Source of the DNA: Sphingomonas hankyongi | Lineage (GTDB): Bacteria > Pseudomonadota > Alphaproteobacteria > Sphingomonadales > Sphingomonadaceae | NCBI RefSeq assembly: GCF_023516575.1 | Contig: NZ_JAMGBE010000002.1 | Span: 620,001-684,000, forward strand | Length of the DNA: 64,000 nt | Direction of reading: 5' to 3' | In this document: positions 40,838-50,595 of the stretch, one piece after another | Layout: each line of letters starts with the position of its first letter | How positions within the stretch are numbered: the stretch's first letter is position 1 | Notes under the pieces: model-generated | Database searches by the model: none | Told to the model about the DNA's origin: nothing | Seen by the model: only the letters and a program-made list of their open reading frames with translations | Made by a program: the position numbers and the translations under genes

Positions 40838-43014
40838 GCATCGACCGCAGAACAGTGCTGATTGGCGGAGGCGTGGGGATTGGCCTCGTGGTCGCCTTTG
40901 CGACCTGGCCGCGCACGCTTTCCAGCGATCTCGCAGTCGAACAGGGCGAACAAGCGTTCGGAAACTTCATCAAGATCGCGCGAACCGGCAAAATCACCGT
41001 GGCCGTCCCGCAAGCCGAGACGGGCCAGGGCATTTGGACAGCCCTGTCCCAGATCGTCGCGGATGAGCTGGGCGCGACGTGGGAGATGGTGGGTGTCGAG
41101 CCGGCGCCCTTGAGCGGCGACTATGGCAATCCGCTCGCCAAAGGTGAAGGCTGGCTCGACGGGCTGGGCGTCCTGCGATCGCACATTGTCGAGAGGGAGG
41201 GACTTACGCGTATCACCGGCGGTTCCACGTCGGTGCGAGCTTTCGAGCAGCCAATGCGGGAGGCAGCGGCCGTCGCTCGGACGATGCTGGTGGGGGCCGC
41301 CGCAGATCGGTGGAACGTGGATCCAACCGAATGCGAAGCAGCCGACGGGTTCATCGTCAGTGCGACCCAGACCATCGGCTTCGGAGACGTCGCTGAAGAG
41401 GCTGCGCGCCGCGCACCGCCGCGGAGCGCAACGCGGCGCCAAACAAAGCGGCCGCGATTGTTCGGGGGGCCGCTCAAGCGGATCGATGGGCCCGCCAAGG
41501 CGAACGGAAGCCTCCGGTTCGCGAGCGACGTCCGTCTTCCAGGTCTGCTCTATGCTTCGGCGAGGCTTGCGCCGCCTGGAAGTGAACTGCGCGGTTTCGA
41601 TCGCAACGCAGCCGCGAGCGCGCCCGACGTGCGGCACGTTGCCGCGACGAGTCAGTGGATAGCCGTCGTCGCGGATTCCTGGTCCCGGGCAGAGCGGGCG
41701 CTCAAGCAGGCTGACCCGGTGTTCTCTGGCGCGCAAACAGCTGTGCCCTTGCGCGATCTGTTCGCCGATGCGCTGGGCTCCGGCGACCCGCACGAATATT
41801 TCTCGAGCGGCGGCTATGATGCAGCCACGCGGGACGCCCGCGCGCTCACCGCCACTTACTACGTAGGTCCGGGCCAGCATCTGGGACTTGAGCCGGCCAG
41901 CGCTACTGCACGATCGGTCAACGGGTCCATCGAGCTGTGGGCGGGCTGCCAGGCACCGGACCTGATGCGCGCCTCAATCGCGGCCAACGCGAACCTGTCT
42001 CCGAAAGATGTAATCCTCTACCCGCTTCCGGTTGGCGATCCGGCCGGACGCGCCATGGAGAATGAGATTGGCTCTATCGCGGTTGAACTCGCGCGTCGGG
42101 CAGGCCGGCCAGTCCAGCTCACTCTCTCGCAATCGGTGAGCCAGAACCACGATGCCGTCTCGCCTGGAGCGATGGGACGGATGACCGCCCTTCTCGACCA
42201 GGCCGGCCTCCCCACTGCCTGGCAAATGCGCGTGGCGACAGCCGACGGCTTTGGTTCGGCCCTCGCGCGGCTCACCGATTCCGAACTTCCCGCGCAGCTC
42301 GGGCGGACCGCGCTCGACACTGCCGTTCCGCCTTATTCGATTACGAACTTGCGCGTGCAGGCGATCAAGGCCGACCTCCCTCTGCGCGCCGGTTACATGC
42401 GAGGAAGCCCGCAGCGGGAAATGTGCTTCTTCACCGAGAGCTTCATCGACGAGCTGGCACACCGCGCAGGCATGGAGCCGCTCGCCTATCGAATGTCACT
42501 GCTCGGGGCCAATGGGCGCCTCGCGCGGTGCCTGCAGGCGGCGGCGCGGCTCGCGAATTGGGACGGCGGCGGAGCAGGCAGCACGATGGGCATGGCAGGA
42601 TGCGCCGCATTCGGTTCGAACATCGGCCTGGTGGCGACGGCGAGCATCGACCAAGCGCAACGCATCAAGGTTCACAAACTCATCGCTGCGGTGGACTGTG
42701 GCCGCGTCGTGAATAGCGCGATTGCAACCCAGCAGATTGAGGCGGGACTCATCTGGGCGCTGGCGCAGGCTACGGCGGCTTCGCCCGAGTGGGTGGCCGG
42801 CATGCCGCGCTCTCGCCGCATGGGTGGTGTCGGATTGCCGCGGATCGCCGACACCCCCGAAATCAGGGTGCAGCTGATCCCGAGCAGTGAAGCTCCGGGC
42901 GGCATCAGCGGCCTTGGAACGACGGTGCTTGCGCCCGCAGTCGCCAACGCCATTCACGCGGGCACTGGCAAACGGCTGCGCGATCTCCCGTTCGACCTGA
43001 TGGCGGCTGCATGA
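40834..43014 (+). CDS. molybdopterin-binding aldehyde/isoquinoline dehydrogenase large subunit
   Basis: 726 residues, similar to IorB-type subunits of the xanthine dehydrogenase family. A twin-arginine-like N-terminus (DRRTVLIGGGVGIGLVVAFA) is followed by QAETGQGIWTALSQIVADELG and PLKRIDGPAKANG. Late segments include RAGYMRGSPQREMCFFTESFIDE and LGTTVLAPAVANAIHAGTGKRLRDLP. The 2Fe-2S small subunit normally encoded beside it is missing, so electron partners must come from elsewhere or the enzyme differs. TTG start at 40834, overlapping the previous stop. Confidence 0.82.
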   Translation: MSIDRRTVLIGGGVGIGLVVAFATWPRTLSSDLAVEQGEQAFGNFIKIARTGKITVAVPQAETGQGIWTALSQIVADELGATWEMVGVEPAPLSGDYGNPLAKGEGWLDGLGVLRSHIVEREGLTRITGGSTSVRAFEQPMREAAAVARTMLVGAAADRWNVDPTECEAADGFIVSATQTIGFGDVAEEAARRAPPRSATRRQTKRPRLFGGPLKRIDGPAKANGSLRFASDVRLPGLLYASARLAPPGSELRGFDRNAAASAPDVRHVAATSQWIAVVADSWSRAERALKQADPVFSGAQTAVPLRDLFADALGSGDPHEYFSSGGYDAATRDARALTATYYVGPGQHLGLEPASATARSVNGSIELWAGCQAPDLMRASIAANANLSPKDVILYPLPVGDPAGRAMENEIGSIAVELARRAGRPVQLTLSQSVSQNHDAVSPGAMGRMTALLDQAGLPTAWQMRVATADGFGSALARLTDSELPAQLGRTALDTAVPPYSITNLRVQAIKADLPLRAGYMRGSPQREMCFFTESFIDELAHRAGMEPLAYRMSLLGANGRLARCLQAAARLANWDGGGAGSTMGMAGCAAFGSNIGLVATASIDQAQRIKVHKLIAAVDCGRVVNSAIATQQIEAGLIWALAQATAASPEWVAGMPRSRRMGGVGLPRIADTPEIRVQLIPSSEAPGGISGLGTTVLAPAVANAIHAGTGKRLRDLPFDLMAAA

Positions 43015-44018
43015 GCAGGCCGGCCGATCATCCGCCGGTGCTCGAACCTAAGATCGGCGTACTGCTCATCAACCTCGGCACGCCGGACGAGCCCAGTGCG
43101 AGCGCGGTGCGCCGCTATCTCGCTGAGTTCCTCAGCGACCCGCGCGTGGTCGAAATTCCCAAGCTTGCGTGGAAGCCAATCCTGCACGGAATCATCCTTC
43201 GCACGCGGCCGCGTAAATCCGCTCACGCCTATAGCCAAGTCTGGACGAACGAGGGCTCGCCGCTCGCCGCGATCGCACGCCGCCAGTCCCACGCGATGCG
43301 CGAACGGCTCGCCGGTCGCGCTCATGTCGAACACGCAATGCGCTACGGCAATCCCGCGATCGCCGCCGGCATCCACAAGCTGGTAAAAGCGGGATGTAAG
43401 CGTATCCTCGCGGTGCCGCTCTACCCGCAATATTGCGCTGCGACGACCGCGACCGCGAACGACGCGGTGTTCGCCGTGCTCGCAGATATGCGAGAGCAAC
43501 CGGCGCTGCGGACGCTCCCGCCATATTACGACGATGCGCTTTACATCGAAGCCTTGCGCGCCAATTTGCAGCGGCAGATTGATGCGCTCGATTTCGAGCC
43601 GCAGCGCCTATTGCTGAGCTTCCACGGAATGCCGCAGCGCACGCTGGAGCGCGGCGATCCCTACCATTGCCACTGCCAGAAGACCGCGCGGCTCATAAGT
43701 GAAGCGCTCGGGCGCGTTGTCGACGTCGCGTTCCAGTCACGATTCGGCCGGGCAAAATGGCTGGAGCCCGCAACGGACCAACTGCTCAAGAATTATGCGC
43801 GCGATGGTGCCACTCGCATCGCCGTCGCTGCGCCGGGTTTTTCTGCCGATTGCCTCGAGACGCTCGAAGAGCTCGGCATTCGCGGGCGCGACAGCTTCAT
43901 TGCCTCCGGAGGCGAGCATTTCGCGCTGCTCGATTGCCTCAACGATTCGCCGGAAAGCATCGACATGCTTGAACGTCTGATCGTTCGTGAACTTGCAGGC
44001 TGGCTGCCGCAGACCTAA
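43011..44018 (+). CDS. hemH: ferrochelatase
   Basis: 335 residues. The start IGVLLINLGTPDEPSASAVRRYLAEFLSDPRV, AMRYGNPAI, LLSFHGMPQRTLERGDPYHCHCQKTARLI (catalytic His in SFHG) and VAAPGFSADCLETLEEL are diagnostic. It inserts Fe2+ into protoporphyrin IX, the last step of heme synthesis. ATGA overlap with the molybdenum enzyme gene; whether that link is functional is unknown. Confidence 0.95.
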   Translation: MSRPADHPPVLEPKIGVLLINLGTPDEPSASAVRRYLAEFLSDPRVVEIPKLAWKPILHGIILRTRPRKSAHAYSQVWTNEGSPLAAIARRQSHAMRERLAGRAHVEHAMRYGNPAIAAGIHKLVKAGCKRILAVPLYPQYCAATTATANDAVFAVLADMREQPALRTLPPYYDDALYIEALRANLQRQIDALDFEPQRLLLSFHGMPQRTLERGDPYHCHCQKTARLISEALGRVVDVAFQSRFGRAKWLEPATDQLLKNYARDGATRIAVAAPGFSADCLETLEELGIRGRDSFIASGGEHFALLDCLNDSPESIDMLERLIVRELAGWLPQT

Positions 44019-44050
44019 GCGCGCTTCACGCAAGCAACAGGAGGACAAGC

Positions 44051-44773
44051 ATGGCTCGAGTGGCGATCGTCACCGGCGGCACGCGCGGCATTGGCGAAGC
44101 GATCAGTGTCGCTCTGAAGGACATGGGGATGCAGGTCGCGGCAAATTATGCCGGCAATGACGAACGCGCCCGAGAGTTCACCGACCGGACCGGGATCCGC
44201 GCGTTCAAATGGGACGTGTCGGATTTCGACGCATGCCAGGAAGGCGTGCGCCAAGTCGAAGCGGAACTTGGGCCCGTCGACGTCCTCGTCAACAATGCCG
44301 GCATCACCCGCGACACGACGATGAAGCGCATGGATCACCAGAAGTGGCAGGACGTCATCGACACCAACCTGGGCGGCTGCTTCAACATGGCGAAAGCGGT
44401 GTTCGAAGGCATGCAATCGCGAGGATACGGACGAATCGTCAACATTGGATCGATCAACGGCCAGGCCGGGCAATATGGCCAGGTGAATTACGCCGCAGCC
44501 AAGTCCGGCATCCACGGCTTCACCAAGGCGCTGGCCCAGGAGGGCGCGCGCAACAACGTGACGGTCAACGCGATAGCCCCGGGGTACATCGACACCGACA
44601 TGGTCGCGGCGGTGCCTCAGGAAGTGCTGGGGAAGATCGTTGCGCGCATTCCCGTCGGGAGGCTTGGCAAGGCCGACGAGATCGCGCGCGGCGTCGCCTT
44701 CCTGGTTGACGAGAACGGAGGCTTCATCACCGGGTCGACGCTGTCGATCAACGGTGGCCAACACATGTACTGA
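44051..44773 (+). CDS. phbB: acetoacetyl-CoA reductase
   Basis: 240-residue short-chain dehydrogenase: TGGTRGIGEAIS (NADPH loop), NNAGITRD, the catalytic Ser in NIGSINGQAGQYGQ, Tyr-x-x-x-Lys in NYAAAKSG, and AIAPGYIDTDMV. It closely fits PhaB, which reduces acetoacetyl-CoA to (R)-3-hydroxybutyryl-CoA for polyhydroxyalkanoate. AGGAGG precedes ATG 44051. No phaA or phaC is in the window. Confidence 0.92.
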   Translation: MARVAIVTGGTRGIGEAISVALKDMGMQVAANYAGNDERAREFTDRTGIRAFKWDVSDFDACQEGVRQVEAELGPVDVLVNNAGITRDTTMKRMDHQKWQDVIDTNLGGCFNMAKAVFEGMQSRGYGRIVNIGSINGQAGQYGQVNYAAAKSGIHGFTKALAQEGARNNVTVNAIAPGYIDTDMVAAVPQEVLGKIVARIPVGRLGKADEIARGVAFLVDENGGFITGSTLSINGGQHMY

Positions 44774-45012
44774 TGGCGGAGCCGGACTACGCTCCGCCGC
44801 GGAAACGCTCCGTCCTGATCGCCGGCCACGCTACGTCAATCAGCCTTGAGCCTGCTTTCTGGCGCGCGCTTGAGGCGGCGGCGAAAGAGCGAGCAGTTCC
44901 GCTCAATGCCCTTGTCGCGGAAATCGACGCGGCACGGCTGGAAGCGGAGCGGCCGCCGAACCTGACCTCTGCAATTCGCCAGTGGCTATTCGGCCGCGCA
45001 TTCGCAGGCTGA
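44773..45012 (+). CDS. ribbon-helix-helix domain protein
   Basis: 79 residues of the RHH_4-type family: KRSVLIAGHATSISLEPAFWRALEAAAKERAVPLNALVAEIDAAR. The strand (TSISL) followed by two helices is the RHH fold, which usually binds DNA as a dimer, though this family's targets are unknown. The TGATG junction couples it to phbB. Its end overlaps the convergent ATP-grasp gene by 27 nt. Confidence 0.8.
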   Translation: MAEPDYAPPRKRSVLIAGHATSISLEPAFWRALEAAAKERAVPLNALVAEIDAARLEAERPPNLTSAIRQWLFGRAFAG

Positions 45013-45846
45013 GCGCACCGCGGCGCCGAAAGCTGCGCACGGTTTCGGTTCCCGATCCAGGAACAATGCCGGCTCGATCAGCTCGAGCTCGATGACCTGG
45101 AGGTCTCCGTCATTGCCGACCACGATGTCGACCCGCGCGTAGGTCGTTGCACCAGGCGCTTCCCGAAGCGCTGCCTCAGCAAGCTCCATCGAGCCCGTCG
45201 GCGGATCGCATTTCTGGATGATCCCGCCATATTCGGGCTGCACGCGGAATTCGCCGGCAATCGGCACCTTGCTCACCGCGTGGCTGAATGAGCCGCCGAA
45301 GTAGATCAGAGAATATTCGCCCGACTCTGTGATGGCGTCGAGCCATGGCTGCACGAGCATGCGCCATCCCCGCACCTGTTCGGGCAGTGGGTCGCCAGGG
45401 CCGAGCCGAAAGGTGCCGAAGGCGCTTGCCGACACCGTTGGCTTCACCACCAGCTCGGCGCATGAGAATTGCTCACGAGCGAGCGCAAGCGCCTGCTCGC
45501 TGAGCGAGGCGAAAGCCAGGCTCGGTACGGTCGGAATGCCTTTATCGCAGAGCTCCGACAAATAGGCCTTGTCGCTGTTCCAGCGGAGTATTTCTACGGG
45601 ATTTGCGACCCGTGCCCCCTCGCTATCGAAACGGTCCAAAAGCGCGAGCCAGTCGGCGAACCGCGTATGATAACCCCAGGCGACGAGCGGCAGGACCAGG
45701 TCGTAACCGGCGAAGGTGCGGCTCTCCGTCCAGGGCATATGCTCCACGGTCAGCCCCGCATCCACGATGGCCTGTGCCTGTGGCTCGAACGCCCATCGCC
45801 ACTCGGTGTGATAATCAGCCGGTGGAACGAGGATCAGGACTCGCAA
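44986..45846 (-). CDS. ATP-grasp domain protein
   Basis: 286 residues in three ATP-grasp parts. The N-terminal domain has VLPLVAWGYHTRFADWLALLDRF. The ATP-binding LVVKPTVSASAFGTFRLG is the conserved Lys strand. DIVVGNDGDLQVIELELIEPALFL supplies Mg ligands. RimK/glutathione synthetase-like enzymes join a carboxylate to an amine or thiol; the substrate is unknown. It starts 2 nt after the glutamate dehydrogenase stop, so the two are likely co-transcribed. Confidence 0.82.
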   Translation of the reverse strand: MRVLILVPPADYHTEWRWAFEPQAQAIVDAGLTVEHMPWTESRTFAGYDLVLPLVAWGYHTRFADWLALLDRFDSEGARVANPVEILRWNSDKAYLSELCDKGIPTVPSLAFASLSEQALALAREQFSCAELVVKPTVSASAFGTFRLGPGDPLPEQVRGWRMLVQPWLDAITESGEYSLIYFGGSFSHAVSKVPIAGEFRVQPEYGGIIQKCDPPTGSMELAEAALREAPGATTYARVDIVVGNDGDLQVIELELIEPALFLDREPKPCAAFGAAVRSACECAAE

Positions 45847-45848
45847 AG

Positions 45849-48800
45849 CTAGCGGGCGAGAAGGATCCGAGCCTGGCTTGCGATCTGGCCGAGCATCGCG
45901 GCGCTCGCATGGCCCTCAGCCCGCGCACGCGCGACCAACTGGCGGAATTGCTCGATCCGCGGCCGCTGCTTCTCGATCCACTCTTCGACGACTACGTCGG
46001 GGCTCCCGTTCTTGTGCCGGGCCATGAACTCCAGCCGCAACTGCTCGAAGTCGCGCTCGAGGCCAGCAGCAAGCAGTCGTTCCCACTGGTCCGTAGGCGT
46101 GAAGCGGGCGGCCTGTTGCTGCGCCCAGTCGAGGCCGAGAGCCTCACCGAGACGCGTGTACGCCCGGGTGAGCGCAAGCTCGTCGGTCTTGCGGCGGGCG
46201 GCAAGCGCGGCGACGCCGAAGATGCCGTCAAGCTCGTAAAGCCGAACCAGGTTGCGCACGATGTCTTCGCTTGCACCGATCGCAAGCAGGCGATCACGGC
46301 GAGCCGCGGCCTCGTTGCGGACTTCCATGCGGATCAGCTTGGTTGCAGCAGCCGCGATCTTCCGAACCGAAGGCGCGAGCAAGTCGCAAAGCTTGCTGAC
46401 GTTCGTTTCTCCACCCGCGCAACGGAGGATATCGGAAATGTGCGAACGAACCGTCGTCGCGGCGATCATGAACAATTCGACGCGAACAGCCTCGGGAAGG
46501 GACTCCAGCTCGATCTCCTCCCAGATTCGGTCGATATCGAGCAACCGTTCGGCGACGAGGAAGGCGACGATGACCTGCTGCAGGGACGCCCCTTCTTCCT
46601 CCATCAGGTCGAAGGCGACGCCGGGGCCAAGCCGATTCACGAGCCGGTTTGCGACCTTCGTCGCGACGATGTCGTGGCGCAGCCGGTGCGCGCGGATCGC
46701 ATCGGCATGCGCCTTGCGCATGGGCTTCGGGAAGGCGTTGAACAGCTCCGGCTCGAGCAACGGATCGTCGGCCAGCCGCAGGTCTTCGGCGGCATCCTGA
46801 AGCACGATCTTCGAGATGGACAGAACGACGGCCAGTTCGGGGCGCGTCAAGCCGCGATTTTCCTGAGAGCGCCGCAACAGTTCTTCGCTCGTGTCGAGAC
46901 CCTCAACCTTGCGATCCAGGCGACCGGAAGCTTCCAGAATCTCGATCGTGCGCACATGCGCCGGAACGGCCTGGTGGCCACCGGATTCCGCGATCGAGAG
47001 CGCGAGGCTCTGGAGGCGGTTGTCCTCCAGCACCAACTCGGCGACCTCATCGGTCATCTTCGCGAGCAAGCTATTGCGCTTGGCCTCGCTGAGCCGGCCT
47101 TCCCGCATCTCGCGGTTCAGCGGAATCTTGATGTTCACTTCATTGTCGGAGCAATCGACGCCCGCGCTGTTGTCGATGAAGTCGGTGTTGATCCGGCCTC
47201 CATTCTCCGCAAACTCGATGCGGCCGCCCTGGGTGATTGCAAGGTTGGCACCTTCGCCGATCGCCTTGGCGCGGAGGTCGCGCGCGTCCGCGCGCAAGGC
47301 ATCGTTCGACGGGTCGCCGACATCGGCCTGACTTTGAGTCGAGGCCTTGATGTACGTGCCGATGCCTCCGAACCATAACAAGTCGACCTCAGCCTTGAGG
47401 ATCGCATTGATGATGGTTGTCGGGTCGATCGATTTCGCCTCGATGCCGAGCAACTCGCGCGCTTCGGCGCTGAGCTCGATCGATTTCTCGGTACGCGGAT
47501 AGATACCGCCGCCCTTGGACAGGAGCTTCCGGTCGTAATCGTCCCAGCTCGAGCGCGGCAGCTCGAACATCCGCTTGCGCTCTTTCCAGCTCGCAGCCGG
47601 ATCGGGATCGGGATCGATGAAGATGTGGCGATGGTCGAACGCCGCGACGAGCTTCAGAGCCTTCGACAGCAGCATTCCATTTCCGAAGACGTCGCCCGAC
47701 ATGTCGCCGCAGCCTGCCACGGTGATCGGGTCCGACTGGACGTCGATGCCCATCTCGAGGAAATGACGCTGGACCGAGATCCATGCGCCGCGCGCCGTGA
47801 TCCCCATCGCCTTGTGATCGTACCCGTTCGAACCGCCGCTCGCGAAAGCGTCGCCAAGCCAGAAGTTGCGTTCGAGCGCGAGGGCATTGGCGACATCGGA
47901 GAAGGTCGCCGTGCCCTTGTCTGCAGCGACCACGAAATAGGGATCGTCGCCATCATGAACGACGACGCAGTCCGGATGCACGACCTTGTCGTTGACGAGG
48001 TTGTCAGTGACCGACAGCAATGAGCGGATGAAAATGCGGTAGCTTTCCGTCCCTTCCGCAAGCCAGGCGTCGCGGTTGGACGACGGCGGGAGCTGCTTGG
48101 GATAAAAGCCGCCCTTCGCGCCGGTCGGAACGATCACGGCATTCTTGACCAGCTGGGCCTTCATCAAGCCGAGGATCTCAGTGCGGAAATCATCGCGGCG
48201 GTCTGACCAGCGCAATCCACCGCGCGCCACCGGCCCGCCGCGCAGGTGGATGCCTTCGACGCGCGGGCTGTAAACCCAGATTTCACGCCACGGCACGGGC
48301 GCCGGAAGGCCGGGCACCAGCGAGCTGTTGATCTTGAATGCCAGAGCTTCTTGCGCAGCGGGCGCGAAGGCATTGGTGCGCAGCATTGCCTCCACGAGCG
48401 CGCGCAGCCGGCGAAGAATACGGTCATCATCGATCGAGCGCACCTTCGCCAGGGAGCGATCGAGATCGCCACAGTAGCGGCTGACCTGCTCGTCGCGATT
48501 CTTCACGCCGGGATCGTGCGATGCGGTAAAGAGACCAATTAGCGCCGCAGTCGCATTGGGCGCACGCCGGAGTGCGTCCACGACCGTGACGAGACCGAAG
48601 CTGCTTCCCGTCTGGCGGAGGTACCGGAACCAGGCCCGAAGCCACACTACGGCACGCGTGGGCAGGCCCGCGTAAAGGACGAGCTGGTTGAACTCGTCGT
48701 CTTCGGCGACGCCGCAGAGGACGCCGGCGATTGCCGTTTCGATCTCTGAGGAGCGCGCGAGGATCGCATCCACGTCCGCCTCTGACGCCAGCTCCACACG

Positions 48801-50486
48801 AAAGTCATGGATATAGCCCATGCCGCCGGCCAAAGCGGTCGGCAGCTCTTCGAGGACTCGAAAACCGAAATTCTCCATGACCGGCACTGCCTCGGACAGG
48901 GGGATCAACCCACCTTGCCGATAGGTCTTCAGCCGCAGCTGGTCGGTGGCATCACCCTCTGCCCGCCAGATACGCACTGCGCGATCGTTGTCGTCTGCGA
49001 GCGAGGAAAGCCGAAGGATGTCCGCAGCACCCTCCTCCGGTGCCGTCCGCGCGCGATATCCGTCGGGGAATGTATTGATGTAGGTAATGGAAAGACGCGT
49101 CGCCCGTGCTGCGCCGGCCGCCTCGATCAGCTCAGCCTCGACGGCTGGCGCCCACCCGCGGACCATCTCGACGACCGCGGCATCTAGGCCCTCGGCATCG
49201 GGATCCGGCGCGTCGGCGTCGATATATTGGGTGTAACGGACCAAGGCCAGGTCGCCGTCGCCCAGCTCGACGGCCCAACTGGTGATTTCACGCCCAACCT
49301 CCAGCTTCAGCAGCGTGGCGATCGCGGTCCGTCGCGAGGTCGTAAGCTCTTCCCTCGGCAGCCAGACGAACGTGAATAGCTGGCCCTGGAGGATGCTGCG
49401 CACCTGCATCAGGGCAGGACGGGGCCGATCGGCGAGCGACATCGCCATCGAGACCAGCTCGCGCAACGACTCATAATCCACCGTCAGGAGAAGATCGCGT
49501 GGAAGCGACGCGACCGCATGGCGCAGAGCCTTGCCGGAATGCCCCTTGGGATCGAAGCCGAACTCTTCGTCGAGTTGCTTCAGATATTCGCGGAGCACCG
49601 GCACTTTCTCCGGCGGCACGCGGAGCGCTTCGCTGGTCCAAAGCCCGGCATGAACGCCTATTCCCGTCACCGTATCGCCGCCAAGCGGCACGACGACGAG
49701 GTCGAGCGGTACGCGGCGGTGCACGGTAGACTTGCGCTCAGCCTTGGCCATCAGGGGGACCGAGCCGCCCTGCTGCAGATAATTCATGGCGCCGAGGCAG
49801 CCGCCTTCGTCCGTGGGAGCCCCGGGAATGCTGAAGATGCCCAGCGCTTCCGAGGGCGCTTCATAGGGCTTCTCGACATGATAGCCGAGCAAGGTCATCG
49901 CCCCGTCGGCGAACCAGTTCAGCAGCGCCGCGCCTTCAGGATCGGAAACATTCGCGGCATCCTCGCGCATCTTGCCCTGGAGCTTCGGCCAGTCGCGGAC
50001 CGCCAGACGCACGTCGTCGAGCACGCGCTTCAGATCCGCAGCGAGTTCCTGGCGCTCGCGCGCATCGACGCGATCCAGCTCGATATACATCATCGATTCG
50101 CGCTTGGTCTTTTCCGCGCAGATGGGGGCGACGTCGCCCAGCACGCCCTTCGCGTCGCGGTCCACGCACACCACCGGGTGCAGCAGGCGGTGGATGGTGA
50201 TCTGACGGCGGGCGATCGCGTTCGCGACGCTGTCGACCAGGAACGGCATGTCGTCGTTGACGATACCGATACGCATCCGGCGGTTGCCGGCTTCACCGCC
50301 CGTCGACTGGATCTCGATCTCGACCTGGCCGGGCTTACGTTGGGCCGCGACTTGCGCGAGGAATTCAGCAGCTTCCCGCTCGGACTCCCGGGTGAGGCCA
50401 TGGACCTCGCCCGGAAGAGCGTTCCTGGTGAGCGCCTTTCGAATGGATTCGACCAGCGGCTGAGGCAGCGGCGTGTGCGCGGTCAT
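45849..50486 (-). CDS. gdhB: NAD-dependent glutamate dehydrogenase, large (180-kDa) type
   Basis: 1,545 residues, the length of the L-GDH180 family. The long N-terminal regulatory part contains ACT-like segments (RRMRIGIVNDDMPFLVDSVAN near residue 60). The catalytic core near 700-1150 has GGLRWSDRRDDFRTEILGLMKAQLVKNAVIVPTGAKGG with the active lysines, CGDMSGDVFGNGML for NAD and FGGIGTYIKA. It oxidises glutamate to 2-oxoglutarate and ammonium and is a point of carbon/nitrogen control in alphaproteobacteria. Confidence 0.95.
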   Translation of the reverse strand: MTAHTPLPQPLVESIRKALTRNALPGEVHGLTRESEREAAEFLAQVAAQRKPGQVEIEIQSTGGEAGNRRMRIGIVNDDMPFLVDSVANAIARRQITIHRLLHPVVCVDRDAKGVLGDVAPICAEKTKRESMMYIELDRVDARERQELAADLKRVLDDVRLAVRDWPKLQGKMREDAANVSDPEGAALLNWFADGAMTLLGYHVEKPYEAPSEALGIFSIPGAPTDEGGCLGAMNYLQQGGSVPLMAKAERKSTVHRRVPLDLVVVPLGGDTVTGIGVHAGLWTSEALRVPPEKVPVLREYLKQLDEEFGFDPKGHSGKALRHAVASLPRDLLLTVDYESLRELVSMAMSLADRPRPALMQVRSILQGQLFTFVWLPREELTTSRRTAIATLLKLEVGREITSWAVELGDGDLALVRYTQYIDADAPDPDAEGLDAAVVEMVRGWAPAVEAELIEAAGAARATRLSITYINTFPDGYRARTAPEEGAADILRLSSLADDNDRAVRIWRAEGDATDQLRLKTYRQGGLIPLSEAVPVMENFGFRVLEELPTALAGGMGYIHDFRVELASEADVDAILARSSEIETAIAGVLCGVAEDDEFNQLVLYAGLPTRAVVWLRAWFRYLRQTGSSFGLVTVVDALRRAPNATAALIGLFTASHDPGVKNRDEQVSRYCGDLDRSLAKVRSIDDDRILRRLRALVEAMLRTNAFAPAAQEALAFKINSSLVPGLPAPVPWREIWVYSPRVEGIHLRGGPVARGGLRWSDRRDDFRTEILGLMKAQLVKNAVIVPTGAKGGFYPKQLPPSSNRDAWLAEGTESYRIFIRSLLSVTDNLVNDKVVHPDCVVVHDGDDPYFVVAADKGTATFSDVANALALERNFWLGDAFASGGSNGYDHKAMGITARGAWISVQRHFLEMGIDVQSDPITVAGCGDMSGDVFGNGMLLSKALKLVAAFDHRHIFIDPDPDPAASWKERKRMFELPRSSWDDYDRKLLSKGGGIYPRTEKSIELSAEARELLGIEAKSIDPTTIINAILKAEVDLLWFGGIGTYIKASTQSQADVGDPSNDALRADARDLRAKAIGEGANLAITQGGRIEFAENGGRINTDFIDNSAGVDCSDNEVNIKIPLNREMREGRLSEAKRNSLLAKMTDEVAELVLEDNRLQSLALSIAESGGHQAVPAHVRTIEILEASGRLDRKVEGLDTSEELLRRSQENRGLTRPELAVVLSISKIVLQDAAEDLRLADDPLLEPELFNAFPKPMRKAHADAIRAHRLRHDIVATKVANRLVNRLGPGVAFDLMEEEGASLQQVIVAFLVAERLLDIDRIWEEIELESLPEAVRVELFMIAATTVRSHISDILRCAGGETNVSKLCDLLAPSVRKIAAAATKLIRMEVRNEAAARRDRLLAIGASEDIVRNLVRLYELDGIFGVAALAARRKTDELALTRAYTRLGEALGLDWAQQQAARFTPTDQWERLLAAGLERDFEQLRLEFMARHKNGSPDVVVEEWIEKQRPRIEQFRQLVARARAEGHASAAMLGQIASQARILLAR

Positions 50487-50595
50487 GAAATGATTAGGCT
50501 CCGCGGTTGGGGCGATGCGGCGGGCCTATAGCGCCGCGCTCCGCAGAGCTACAACCCCGCGACTCTGCCGCTTGCGCGACAAACAGCAGTATTGG

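Noticed and set aside
45603-47378. 591-codon plus-strand frame opposite glutamate dehydrogenase
   Set aside because: Composition is typical of antisense to a GC-rich gene and the minus-strand protein is complete.
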